Shown: piece after piece, positions 44,162 to 52,648 of the stretch
Layout: every line of letters begins with the position of its first letter
Numbering within the stretch: the first letter of the stretch is position 1
Source of the DNA: Burkholderia glumae LMG 2196 = ATCC 33617
GTDB taxonomy: Bacteria > Pseudomonadota > Gammaproteobacteria > Burkholderiales > Burkholderiaceae
Direction of reading: 5' to 3'
Assembly (NCBI RefSeq): GCF_000960995.1
Contig: NZ_CP009435.1
Coordinates: 3,224,001 to 3,288,000, forward strand
DNA length: 64,000 nt
The notes under the pieces: generated by a model
Seen by the model: only the letters and a program-made list of their open reading frames with translations
Databases searched by the model: none
What the model was told of the DNA's origin: nothing
Made by a program: the position numbers and the translations under genes

Positions 44162-45334
44162 TGACAGTTACCCGTTCCGACGGTGCGTGACTGTCAGATC
44201 AGATTCAGGTGGCTCACTTTCTCCTTCCACACCTCCTTGCCCGCGATGAGCGTCTGCAAAGGCGTGCGACCACAACACATCTTACCTTGATGCGTTCGCT
44301 CGCCGTTGTAGTACATCAGCCAAGTATCGAGATCGACCTGCAGTTCCGCCAGCGTCAGATAGAGCTTGTGGCGGAACGCGACCTGATAAAACTCCTGCAG
44401 GATGGTTTTATGGAACCGCTCGCAGATGCCATTGGTCTGCGGATGTCGCGCCTTGGTTTTGGTGTGCTCGATGTCGTTCAGCGCCAGGTACAGCTGATAA
44501 TCGTGCGATTCCGGCTTGCCGCAATACTCCGTGCCTCGATCGGTCAGCATGCGGATCACACCCATGCCGTGCTCCTCGAAGAACGGCAACACCCGGTCAT
44601 TGAGCAGATCGGCCGCCGTGATCGGCGTCTTGGTCGTGTACAGCTTGGCCATCGCCACTTTGCTGTAGGTGTCGACGAAGGTCTGCTGGTAAATCCGGCC
44701 TACGCCCTTGATCGTGCCCACGTAGAACGTGTCCTGCGAGCCCAGATAGCCGGGATGAGCGGTTTCGATTTCGCCATGAGCCACATCGTCGTCCTGCTTT
44801 CTTTCCAGCGCGGCCACCTGGTCCTCGCTCAGCACGATGCCTTTTTCAGCGACCTGCTTCTCCAGCGCCACGAGCCTCAGCTTGAAGGACGACAACGCGT
44901 GACGCAGCCAGATCGAACGAACGCCGGATGCAGACACGAAAATGCCGCGCCGGCGTAATTCGTTGCTGACCCGAACCTGCCCGTGGGCGGGCTGCTCGAT
45001 GGCATAGGCCAGCACGGCGATTTCCGTCGCTTCATCGACTCGATTCTTGGGATTCGGCTTGCGCCGATTGCTGTCGAACAGGGCATCGACGCCGCCCTCG
45101 GCCACGGCGTTCTGATAGCGGTAGAACGTATCGCGCGACAGCCCCATCACCTTGCAGGCTTTCGACACGTTGCCCAGCTCGGCGGCCAGATTCAGCAGAC
45201 CGATCTTGTGGCGGATGACATTTTGGTTGAGACTACTCACGGGGTTACTCCTTGGCGCTTGCGCGCTGTTTTGATGAAGATTCGCACCTCTATCAAAACG
45301 GGTAACCCCGCCTCTTGGCAAGGCCTTACTGTCA
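44162..45334 (-). mobile_element. IS481-family insertion sequence in lysR
   Basis: 1173 bp with short terminal inverted repeats (TGACAGT at 44162, ACTGTCA ending at 45334) flanked by a 4-bp GATC duplication (44158-44161 and 45335-45338). It carries one transposase on the minus strand. It interrupts the lysR gene between its HTH and linker parts; the duplicated GATC restores the frame when removed once. Confidence 0.92.
44194..45240 (-). CDS. IS481-family transposase
   Basis: 348 aa from a GTG at 45240, preceded by AAGGAG eight bases upstream; this gives the usual short start before LNQNVIRHKIGLLNLA. The helix-turn-helix region (about 20-60; GNVSKACKVMGLSRDTFYRY) is followed by an rve/DDE domain with Asp in QQTFVDTYSKVA, Asp in MLTDRGTEYCG and Glu in TNGICERFHKTI. 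It catalyses transposition of the surrounding element. It appears intact. Confidence 0.93.
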   Translation of the reverse strand: MSSLNQNVIRHKIGLLNLAAELGNVSKACKVMGLSRDTFYRYQNAVAEGGVDALFDSNRRKPNPKNRVDEATEIAVLAYAIEQPAHGQVRVSNELRRRGIFVSASGVRSIWLRHALSSFKLRLVALEKQVAEKGIVLSEDQVAALERKQDDDVAHGEIETAHPGYLGSQDTFYVGTIKGVGRIYQQTFVDTYSKVAMAKLYTTKTPITAADLLNDRVLPFFEEHGMGVIRMLTDRGTEYCGKPESHDYQLYLALNDIEHTKTKARHPQTNGICERFHKTILQEFYQVAFRHKLYLTLAELQVDLDTWLMYYNGERTHQGKMCCGRTPLQTLIAGKEVWKEKVSHLNLI

Positions 45335-45550
45335 GATCAAGTCTGAACTTCTACAAATGATCCGCTCTCCGAATCCGGTCAGCTTCACGCCACGCCCGGT
45401 CCTTTCGAACAGGCGTCCGCCGCACTCGCGCTCGAACTCGGCAATCTGCCTGCTGACGTTGGACTGCACGGTCTGTCGAAGTGCAGCAACGCGGCTGATG
45501 CTTCCCAGCTCCGCCACCTCGACAAACAACTTGAAGGCGTCCCGTTCCAT

Positions 45551-45921
45551 CGCTTCCTCCACCTATCTCTATGGAAGCATATCTGAATTCACACCAATGC
45601 GCCTATCGGCATGAATTTTCAACGCATAGACTGCTTGAAAACACGACGTGACTGCTCCCCTCATCGTGACTCACACGACTGAGCAGCACTGGAGACAGCC
45701 GTATGCGGACCTCCCTCGAATCGAGATATGCGGCAGGCAGCACCATCCTCAATGCGAACCCCAGGTGCGTGCACCAGCGTTGATGCGGCACGTGCCCTCG
45801 TCGTAGGTCAATGCGACCTCCAGGCCGCGAATACCAAACCGGATTGCCCGTTCCGGGAGCGTTCCCAGCGCTCCCGGCGGGCAATGCCGTGCCATACCAA
45901 TACTCAAAGGAGACAGCAGAG
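45551..45921. other. Divergent control region (371 bp) between lysR and porin
   Basis: No supported gene. It should hold the promoters of lysR (leftward) and porin (rightward). CTATCTC (45563-45569), 13 bp before the lysR ATG, recurs as a half-site of the palindrome upstream of the lyase gene (52264-52287). A 26-codon frame at 45703-45783 has a ribosome-like GGAG but no recognisable content. A small hairpin (GGAGCG/CGCTCC) lies near 45856-45874. Confidence 0.5.
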
Positions 45922-46986
45922 ATGAGAATGGACCGGAGCGCGCGCGTTCGCCGCAAATTGACTCCAAGCTACCTCGCCGTTGCATCGATTTCCATCTGGA
46001 CCGGGGTGGTTCAGGCCCAGCCAGCCCCGTCGGCCCCTTCTGCTCCGATTCAGTTGTACGGCTTGGTAGGCACATACATCGCCGAGTCAAAGGTGAGCGG
46101 CGTGCCTCGAGGTAGCGTCGTGCTGGGAGGTGGCGGCCTGATGACGTCGTTCTGGGGGCTGCGCGCCAAGGAAGACCTCGGCGGAGGGTATGCCGCTGTC
46201 TTTGTGCTGGAAAGCTTCTTTCGTCCGAATACGGGCCAGCTGGGAAGAAACGCCACCGACGGGTTGTTCTCGCGCAATGCCTACCTGGGATTCACAAGCC
46301 CGTACGGCATCTTCCGACTGGGCGAGCAGACGACGCACACGTACCTCAATCAGATTCTGCTGAACCCGTTCGGTTCTTCCGTCGTGTTCTCTCCTCTCGT
46401 CGTGCAGTCGTACACCGCCGCATACAACAATACCGTTGTGGGCGACACCGTCTGGGACAACGTCGCAAGCTATGAGAGTGCGTCGTATAGGGGCCTCACC
46501 GGCACCGTGCAATATGGCGTCAGCGGAGCAAGCGGCCACCAGGGGAAGGATAACCTCGGCCTGCATCTCAACTATGAGAATGGCCCGCTTCAGGTCGCCC
46601 TGTCCGCGCAGCGTGTCCGGATGGCGGTCAATCTGCCGAACGTGCAGCAGTATCTCTACCTCGCCGGCGCTACGTACAACGCCAACTTCGCCAAGTTCTA
46701 CGCCGCGATGCAAACGACCAATACGACGACCACCGAGGTGGGCTCTCATACTTACGAACTCGGCCTCTCGATTCCTGCTACGCCGACCGCCGCGGTGCTC
46801 GTCGAGTGGGCGAGGACGACGCAGTCAGCACCGAAAGAAAAGGACTCGATTCGGAACACGGCATCCGTCGGCTACGACTATTACCTGTCGAAACGCACCG
46901 ACGTCTACGCCGTCTATTCCTACGACAAGCTCAGCGGCAAGCCCTCCGGCAGCACCTACGGCGTGGGTATGAGACATACCTTCTAA
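45922..46986 (+). CDS. Gram-negative trimeric porin
   Basis: 354 aa from the ATG at 45922, eight bases after AGGAG. A basic signal peptide ends at VVQA/QP (about residue 32). The mature protein begins with SAPIQLYGLVGTYI, contains SFWGLRAKEDLGGGYAAVF and NAYLGFTSPYGIFRLGEQ, and ends in the outer-membrane signature GVGMRHTF with terminal Phe. It is an OmpC-like diffusion pore, probably for the substrate of the adjacent MFS/lyase module. The TAA stop (46984-46986) is itself the target duplication of an IS427-type insertion, which left the coding sequence intact. Confidence 0.93.
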   Translation: MRMDRSARVRRKLTPSYLAVASISIWTGVVQAQPAPSAPSAPIQLYGLVGTYIAESKVSGVPRGSVVLGGGGLMTSFWGLRAKEDLGGGYAAVFVLESFFRPNTGQLGRNATDGLFSRNAYLGFTSPYGIFRLGEQTTHTYLNQILLNPFGSSVVFSPLVVQSYTAAYNNTVVGDTVWDNVASYESASYRGLTGTVQYGVSGASGHQGKDNLGLHLNYENGPLQVALSAQRVRMAVNLPNVQQYLYLAGATYNANFAKFYAAMQTTNTTTTEVGSHTYELGLSIPATPTAAVLVEWARTTQSAPKEKDSIRNTASVGYDYYLSKRTDVYAVYSYDKLSGKPSGSTYGVGMRHTF

Positions 46987-47900
46987 GAGGCCAGTTCAAA
47001 AACTCCCGAGAGGGGCTGTTTACTTCCTCGGCAAGCTGTTAACCTTGGGCATCAGAACAACGGAAGTCCAAGGATGGAAGCGCCAATCATTGACGACGAA
47101 CTGTGGATACTGATCGAACCATTGCTGCCACCTGCGAAGCTTCGAGCGAAGAACGATCCTGGTCGCCCGCGCGTGTCCGACCGTGCGGCTCTCAACGGCA
47201 TCCTGTTCGTGTTCAAAACGGGAATTCGTTGGAACCACTTGCCGACTCGTCTGGGCTTTGGCTCGGGCGCCACATGCTGGCGGCGATTGAGCGACTGGCA
47301 AAAGGCTGGTGTATGGGACCAACTGCACGAGTTGCTTCTCGACAAGTTGCGTGCGGCCGGCCAAATCGATCTGTCATACGCTGCGGTCGATTCGTCGTCC
47401 GTGCGCGCCGTTGGGGCGGGCGAAAAACTGGCCCGAACCCCACCGATCGCGCGCGACCCGGTTCCAAGCACCACGTCCTCGTAGACGCCAACGGCGTTCC
47501 TCTCGTTGCGATCCTGACTGGCGCGAACACCAACGACGTCACGCAGTTGCTGCCGCTCGTTGATGCGATTCCACCCATTCGCGGCGTTCGTGGCCGACCG
47601 CTTCAGAAGCCCGGCGTCGTCTACGCCGATCGCGGCTACGATTCCACCCGACATCGTCGCGCGTTGCGCGAACGCGGTATCAAGCCCGTGATCGCCAAGC
47701 GCCGGACCGAGCATGGCAGTGGTCTGGGCAAGTATCGTTGGGTGGTCGAACGTACGCATTCCTGGCTCCACAATTTCCGGCGCCTACGCACTCGCTTCGA
47801 GCGACGTGCCTACATTCACGAAGCATTCCTCAAACTTGGCTGCTCGATCATCTGTTGGAACATCTTCAGACGAGCTGAGCAGGGTTTTTGAACTGGCCTC
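46987..47900 (+). mobile_element. IS5-family (IS427 group) insertion sequence, copy 2, at the porin stop codon
   Basis: 914 bp, same ends as copy 1 but in the opposite orientation, flanked by TAA (46984-46986 and 47901-47903). The left TAA is the porin stop codon. Between the two copies lie the IS481-like element, the lysR 5' part and the porin. Any natural porin terminator is now displaced to the right of the element. Confidence 0.95.
47074..47891 (+). CDS. IS427-group DDE transposase (programmed -1 frameshift), copy 2
   Basis: OrfA (47074-47484, 136 aa) starts MEAPIIDDELWILIEPLLPP. After the GCGAAAAAC run the product continues in the -1 frame to 47891. The DDE residues are as in copy 1 (VDSSSV, YADRGYD, VERTHSW). 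The orfB frame is open across the whole overlap region, so slippage at the A-run yields one full transposase. Near-identity to copy 1 suggests recent transposition. Confidence 0.92.
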
Positions 47901-48094
47901 TAAGGGCGCTTCCAGCGCGGGATCACCGTGCCGGTGCGAATCGGGAGATTCGTGTCGGCATTTTCTCAGTTCCGACCTACGGCGCCTTGAACAGCCACCG
48001 TGGAGCAGCCCCCTGAAACACCGGACACAGTCACCCACTTACAATAACGGGTAGGCATAAGACCGTGTTTTTGACTCACACCAGGCAGGAAGTG

Positions 48095-48460
48095 ATGGAC
48101 GTGTTGACGGGCCCGGAGCGTCGGCGGCGCTGGACGGCAGAGCAAAAGCTGGCGATGGTTCGCGAGAGTTTCGAGCCGGGGAAATCGGTTTCGATGGTAG
48201 CGCGCCAGCACGGCGTGAATCCGAACCAGCTCTTTCACTGGCGCAAGCTTTACCAGGATGGAAGCCTGTCGGCGGTCAAGGCTGGCGAGGAAGTGGTTCC
48301 GGCCTCGGAGCTGGCCGACGCGCTCAAACAGATTCGCGAGCTGCAGCGCATGCTCGGCAAGAAGACGATGGAGAACGAGATTCTTCGCGAGGCTGTCGAA
48401 TACGGCCGGGCAAAAAAATGGATAGCGCACTCGCCATCGTTGCCGGAGGACAGCCAGTGA
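48095..48460 (+). CDS. IS3/IS2-type transposase OrfA (HTH protein)
   Basis: 121 aa from the ATG at 48095 after AGGA; an in-frame GTG at 48065 would add ten residues. The HTH_Tnp_1 segment GPERRRRWTAEQKLAMVRES, then VSMVARQHGVNPNQLFHWRK, is followed by a leucine-rich coiled coil (ALKQIRELQRMLGKKTMENE), as in E. coli InsC. A run of seven A's at 48412-48418 near the 3' end allows -1 slippage into orfB to give the OrfAB transposase. Confidence 0.92.
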   Translation: MDVLTGPERRRRWTAEQKLAMVRESFEPGKSVSMVARQHGVNPNQLFHWRKLYQDGSLSAVKAGEEVVPASELADALKQIRELQRMLGKKTMENEILREAVEYGRAKKWIAHSPSLPEDSQ

Positions 48461-49299
48461 AACTGGTCTGCGAAGTCCTCGGCGTGTCGCGCTCGAACGT
48501 ATCGGCACGCAGGTCACGCGAGGCGACTTGGCGCGACGCACGGCAGTCCAGAGCGACCCACGATGCACCAGTCGTCGAAGCCATTCAGCGGGTGATCAGC
48601 GAGCTGCCCAGCTACGGCTATCGACGCGTATGGGGAGCGTTGCGCCGCGAGCGCATTGCAGCGGGACAGGCACCGCTGAACGCCAAGCGCATTTACCGCG
48701 TAATGCGCATGCATGGCCTGCTGATGCAACGCAGAGCGACACCGGTTCGGCCGCAGCGCCGTCACGATGGCAAGGTTGCGGTGGAGCGCAGCAATCAACG
48801 GTGGTGTTCCGACGGCTTCGAGTTTCGCTGCGACAACGGCGAGCCGTTGCGCGTGACGTTCGCACTCGACTGCTGCGACCGCGAAGCGATGAGCTGGGCG
48901 GCCACGACGGCCGGCCATAGCGGCGACATCGTGCGCGACGTGATGCTGGCTGCGGTGGAAAGCCGGTTTGGGGATGTGCTGCATACCGAGTCCGAAATCG
49001 AGTGGCTGAGCGACAACGGCTCGGGCTATACGGCCGAGGAGACGCGTCAGTTTGCGGCGCTGCTCGGCCTGAAGCCGTTGACCACGCCGGTGTGCAGCCC
49101 GCAGAGCAACGGCATGGCGGAAAGCTTCGTGAAGACCATGAAGCGCGATTACGTCGCTATCATGCCGAAGCCGGACGCAGCGACCGCGGCCAGGAATCTG
49201 GCCATCGCATTCGAGCACTACAACGAAAAGCATCCCCATAGCGCGTTGAAGTACCGCTCGCCTCGCGAGTTTCGACGTTCGACGGATTCAGCAACCTAA
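48418..49299 (+). CDS. IS3/IS2-type transposase OrfB (rve/DDE)
   Basis: 293 aa, -1 frame relative to orfA, with its own ATG on the A7 run. Regions follow E. coli InsD closely: ISELPSYGYRRVWGALRRE, VERSNQRWCSDGFEFRCDNG with the first Asp, ALDCCDREAMSWA, IEWLSDNGSGYTAEETRQFA with the second Asp, SPQSNGMAESFVKTMKRDY with Glu, and HYNEKHPHSALKYRSPRE. It is intact and probably active as an OrfAB fusion. Confidence 0.95.
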   Translation: MDSALAIVAGGQPVKLVCEVLGVSRSNVSARRSREATWRDARQSRATHDAPVVEAIQRVISELPSYGYRRVWGALRRERIAAGQAPLNAKRIYRVMRMHGLLMQRRATPVRPQRRHDGKVAVERSNQRWCSDGFEFRCDNGEPLRVTFALDCCDREAMSWAATTAGHSGDIVRDVMLAAVESRFGDVLHTESEIEWLSDNGSGYTAEETRQFAALLGLKPLTTPVCSPQSNGMAESFVKTMKRDYVAIMPKPDAATAARNLAIAFEHYNEKHPHSALKYRSPREFRRSTDSAT

Positions 49300-49376
49300 G
49301 TGGGTGCCGTGTCCTGAGTTACGGGGGCAACTCCACACCGGTCTCGAGTGACACGCTGCCCGGTCGAGTCAAACAG

Positions 49377-49411
49377 AAAAATCGCCGCGCATCCGGGCAA
49401 CGCGCGGCGAT
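49377..49411 (-). terminator. Terminator after the MFS gene
   Basis: A perfect 10-bp GC-rich stem (49381-49390 with 49402-49411) has an 11-nt loop. On the minus strand a run of T's (49377-49380 on the complement) follows. It lies 63 bp beyond the MFS stop and about 40 bp from the IS3-type element. Confidence 0.75.
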
Positions 49412-49473
49412 GATTCGAAAGCTACTGCTGCGAGGCGAATTTTCCTTGCCGCTGAAGACGCTGCAAGCGGCCG

Positions 49474-50910
49474 TCAGGGTGATATGTCTTCGAGCGAGCG
49501 ATTGGTCGTCTCAATCATCGCGCGCGAGGCGAGCAGCCCGACCATGGTCGTTGCGGCAAACATCAGGAACACCGCGGAAATCCCATGGCCCGACAGGACC
49601 ACACCGACAATCGCAGGTGCCGCTGCGGATGCCGCGCGCAGCCACGAGGTTGCGAGCCCGGTTCCAATTGCCCGCATGCGGGTCGGATAGATTTCAGGCG
49701 TGTAGAGATAGAGCATGACCGTCGTGGTTCCCATCACGGCGTAGGCCGATGAGCCCAGCAACATCACCGACCAGGGGCTGCCCTTCGCGAGCGTGCCGAG
49801 TATCAAAAGCAGCACGCCGCTGACCAGGAAGGTCGCCATCGCCCAACGGCGGCGCCCGGTACGGTCGACCAGAAAAGCACAGAGCAACACGGCGCCGGCG
49901 CTGAGCACGTTCGATAGCGACGCCATGTGCAGGGATTCTCGCAGCGGCAGGTGATACACCGTGTGGTACAGGCTCGGCAGCCAGTTGTTGATGCCATTGG
50001 CCACGAAGTAAGAGCTGGCCCACAGCACCCATACAATCAGCGTGCGGCCTCGGTAGACCTCCGAGAACAGCTCTCTGCACGACGCCTTCTTCCTCGACTG
50101 GCTCGCGTCGCGAAGCTTTGAGAGGCGCCGCTCTATCTCAACCCAGTCGCGCCCGGCGTCGAGGTTGCGACGCGTGGTGCTGGCCTCGATCTTTTCGATG
50201 ACGCGCTCCGCTTCATCGTAGCGGCCCTTCGAGATGAGCCAGCGAGGCGACTCCGACAGACGGGCGATGAAGAACGTGACGACAAGACCAGGAATCGCGC
50301 CAACCAGGAACATGCACTCCCAGCCGTAACGCGGGACCACGAATGCGCCGACTTGCGCCGCGCCGAGCAGGCCCAACGGAAAAATCAGCTCGTAGATGAG
50401 GAAGAAGCGGCCACGGCCATGTGCCTGGCTCTGCTCGCTGATATAAGCGGCCGCTACCGGCACTTCGCCACCAACGCCGATACCCTGCAGGAACCGCGCG
50501 AGGAAGAGAAGCTGGAAACTCCCCGTGAACGCACACGCAATGCCCATGACCGACATGATTCCAACCGTCGCGGTCGCGCTGGGCACGCGTCCGAAGCGCT
50601 CGGCGATCCAGCCAAAGGCTAGCGCCCCGACAAACTGCCCCAGATACCCCGCGGCGATGAGCACGCCAATCTGCATTGGCGAGAGATGCCACAGGCCGAC
50701 CAGCACCGGCAAGGCGAAGGCGAGCGAGAGTGCGTCGAATGCATCGAAAAACGTGGCACTGCCCATGATGATTCGGGCCTTTGTGTGCCACCGGCTGAAT
50801 GGAACGTTCTCGATACGGAAAAGCAGCTGTGCTGCGCGTGCTACAGGTTCAGACTTGTGGCTGGCCATAGAGTCGGAGCCGACCACGGCGCCCGCCAGTA
50901 TCTTGCCCAT
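49474..50910 (-). CDS. MFS transporter, metabolite:H+ symporter type
   Basis: 478 aa from the ATG at 50910, preceded by GGAG. Twelve hydrophobic segments. Sugar/MHS-type signatures are FGWIAERFGRVPSATATVG after TM2, FLQGIGVGGEVPVAAAYISE in TM4-loop, ESPRWLISKGRYDEAERVI in the central loop, VDRTGRRRWAMA and YTPEIYPTRMRAIGTG. It belongs to the aromatic-acid/sugar porter branch. With the porin and the DapA-family lyase it probably imports a small organic acid. It ends close to the IS3-type element but is complete. Confidence 0.92.
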   Translation of the reverse strand: MGKILAGAVVGSDSMASHKSEPVARAAQLLFRIENVPFSRWHTKARIIMGSATFFDAFDALSLAFALPVLVGLWHLSPMQIGVLIAAGYLGQFVGALAFGWIAERFGRVPSATATVGIMSVMGIACAFTGSFQLLFLARFLQGIGVGGEVPVAAAYISEQSQAHGRGRFFLIYELIFPLGLLGAAQVGAFVVPRYGWECMFLVGAIPGLVVTFFIARLSESPRWLISKGRYDEAERVIEKIEASTTRRNLDAGRDWVEIERRLSKLRDASQSRKKASCRELFSEVYRGRTLIVWVLWASSYFVANGINNWLPSLYHTVYHLPLRESLHMASLSNVLSAGAVLLCAFLVDRTGRRRWAMATFLVSGVLLLILGTLAKGSPWSVMLLGSSAYAVMGTTTVMLYLYTPEIYPTRMRAIGTGLATSWLRAASAAAPAIVGVVLSGHGISAVFLMFAATTMVGLLASRAMIETTNRSLEDISP

Positions 50911-51164
50911 GTTGTCTCCATCCAATCCATCGACCGCGGGCTCGACCCTGGCCCACTTATCTATCGTTTGTCCCGGCCCCCTCGGTGCTGCAATCGGGTA
51001 AGGTCGCTCACGACAGGTCTGGTCATATGACTGTTGTTCCAATGCTCTCGGATGAGAGAGCGGGCGAAGCGTCACGCCTCGCCCGGCGGGCCAAGTCCTT
51101 CCCGGACTCGGCCATACTGCCCACGACTCACGTACGCTCGCACGTGATGGCGCGGCATCGCCCC

Positions 51165-52088
51165 TTAGTCGACGAGGCCGGCCGAGCGCAGTGCCTGTGC
51201 GATTTCGACATCGGCACCTTCCTGCAGCGGCAGCAGCGGCGAGCGAACCGTTGCGTGTTCAAGAATGCCGCGAGCGACCAGACCGTGCTTGAGCGCGACC
51301 GTACCTTCCATGTGCGAGCCGCGGTGGTACACCGAGCGCGTGACGGGCAGCAGGCGGTCGTGGATGGCGCGCGCCGCCTTGTAGTCCTTCGCCTTGCCGG
51401 CCTTGATAAGCTCGATGAGCGGTTCCGGTGCGAGGCTGCCGTAGCCGACCAGCGCGCCATCGACATCGAACATCGTATGCAGCAGATATTCGTCGTGGCA
51501 CGTCAGGATTTGCAGTTCCGGACGTTCGCGGCGGACCACGGGGATTTCCGTGTCCCAACGGCGCATGTTACGCACGCCGTTCTTCATCGCGAACACACCC
51601 GGCTGGGCAGCGATCTCGAGTTGGGTTTCGAGGTTGTACGTCGCCTTCGTGACGTCCGGATACTGGAACAGAATCAGCGGCAGGCCGCTTTCTTCGTGGA
51701 TGGCGCGATAGCGGTCCTGCGGGGCGCCCTTCTGGTAGCCGAAACGCAGCCAGCCGTGCGACGGATAGACGAGGCCCGCCGACGCGCCAGCCTTGACAGC
51801 GCGCTTCGCTTCCAGCGCCGCGACCTGCGTGCCTTCCAGCGTGATGCCGGCGATCACCGGGATCTTGTTGTCGACCGACTTGACGAAGGCCTCGATGACC
51901 TTCTGCTGCTCGTCGGGCGTCATGAACGTACCTTCACCGGCGTGCCCCAGAACGGTCAGTCCTTTGACGCCTTCGATGCCCCCGAGCCAGGAACCCAGAC
52001 GCTGAATGGCTTCGTAATCCACGGCGCCGTCGCGGGTGAAGGGAGTAACGGGAGCGGGAACCAAGCCCTTGAGGTCGATGCTTTTCAT
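51165..52088 (-). CDS. DapA-family (class I aldolase-type) lyase/dehydratase
   Basis: 307 aa from the ATG at 52088. The TIM-barrel DHDPS family: VPAPVTPFTRDGAVDYEAIQ near residue 10, LGHAGEGTFMTPDEQQKVIE in place of the usual GTTGE, LILFQYPDV with the catalytic Tyr, and FAMKNGVRNM with the Schiff-base Lys. The altered GHAGE loop argues against true dihydrodipicolinate synthase. Relatives are keto-deoxy-sugar-acid dehydratases, N-acetylneuraminate lyase-like and hydratase-aldolases. The likely role is breakdown of the compound imported by the neighbouring MFS and porin. Confidence 0.88.
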   Translation of the reverse strand: MKSIDLKGLVPAPVTPFTRDGAVDYEAIQRLGSWLGGIEGVKGLTVLGHAGEGTFMTPDEQQKVIEAFVKSVDNKIPVIAGITLEGTQVAALEAKRAVKAGASAGLVYPSHGWLRFGYQKGAPQDRYRAIHEESGLPLILFQYPDVTKATYNLETQLEIAAQPGVFAMKNGVRNMRRWDTEIPVVRRERPELQILTCHDEYLLHTMFDVDGALVGYGSLAPEPLIELIKAGKAKDYKAARAIHDRLLPVTRSVYHRGSHMEGTVALKHGLVARGILEHATVRSPLLPLQEGADVEIAQALRSAGLVD

Positions 52089-52263
52089 GCGGTCTCCGAA
52101 GTGCAAAGCAGTTGCGTGTCTGGACGTATCCCCGTTCGGGGCACACATCCCACCGTCCACCCGCGCTGAGGGCTTGGGCTGTCTTGCCTGCGCGTCACGC
52201 AGCGGGAATGGAGACCAGTGTAGGCTTCGAAGTGATAGCGAGAAAGGCATGGTGATGCATTTC

Positions 52264-52287
52264 AGCTATCTCACAAATGAGATGGCT
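52264..52287 (-). promoter_or_regulatory. Palindromic operator candidate upstream of the DapA-family gene
   Basis: AGCTATCTCA (52264-52273) and TGAGATGGCT (52278-52287) are inverted repeats matching at 9 of 10 positions around CAAA. The core ATCTCACAAATGAGAT fits the T-N11-A style of LysR boxes. It lies 176 bp upstream of the lyase ATG. The rest of 52089-52648 (560 bp) shows no supported gene; a GC hairpin at 52549-52573 may end the small downstream gene. Confidence 0.5.
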
Positions 52288-52648
52288 TTCGACGTGACTC
52301 GGCGCTTGGCCGGTGCCTCGCTCTCGTCAACAACGAATCCGCGAGGAACGGGATGCGCAAGGTCATGAAACCCGAGCGCAAAGCCAACCTAGTAACAACC
52401 CTGGCGCGTTTCCAGGTGCAGCGGATCACGCTGCGCTGATCGCGGCCTGGCAGGCGACCGGCATGAGCACGCCGAGCGAGGCATGCAGGCGCTGGCGATT
52501 GTCATCGCCCTCGAGTCAATCCGAGGGGCGTCGCAGCGGTAAACGACAACGGGCGTGCCACCAGCACGCCCGTCGAAAGGCTCGGATGCGGCGCGCCCGG
52601 CCGCAGCCGGCCGGCCCGCCGGGGCCGCGAACGGATCGCCCGCCCGCC

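Larger units (their letters stand above)
42389..45550 (-). pseudogene. LysR-family regulator split by two IS insertions
   Basis: Three pieces on the minus strand make one gene. 45335-45550 encodes the N-terminal HTH (MERDAFKLFVEVAELGSISR, RQTVQSNVSRQIAEFERECG). 43982-44157 encodes the linker and start of the sensor domain (GEVRIGILPSTAHPLMTKLC). 42389-43064 encodes the remainder (YPDIRLNVRESQLGEVETWL to the stop). Removing the IS481-like element with one GATC copy and the IS427-like element with one TAA copy restores a continuous 355-codon frame (junctions RSSDLIGSRLL and RINDAYPDIRL). It is now almost certainly inactive. It was divergent from the porin gene and probably controlled the porin/MFS/lyase module. 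GGAGG precedes the ATG at 45550. Confidence 0.93.
48001..49335 (+). mobile_element. IS3-family (IS2 group) insertion sequence
   Basis: 1335 bp with imperfect terminal inverted repeats of about 41 bp (both begin TGGAG and end in CACCCACTTA) and a 5-bp CACCG target duplication (47996-48000 and 49336-49340). It carries orfA and orfB with an A7 frameshift site. It lies between the IS427 copy 2 and the MFS gene. Confidence 0.95.

Noticed and set aside
45703..45783. A 26-codon ORF with GGAG before ATG in the lysR-porin gap
   Set aside because: No conserved content, and a plausible ribosome site alone is weak evidence; it may be chance or a gene remnant.
47713..48054. A 113-aa ORF spanning the right end of IS427 copy 2
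   Set aside because: It is the same IS-internal frame running into flanking DNA and has no ribosome site.
52354..52440. A 28-codon ORF (start MRKVMKPERKANLV) near the end of the accessory region
   Set aside because: No ribosome site or recognisable domain.
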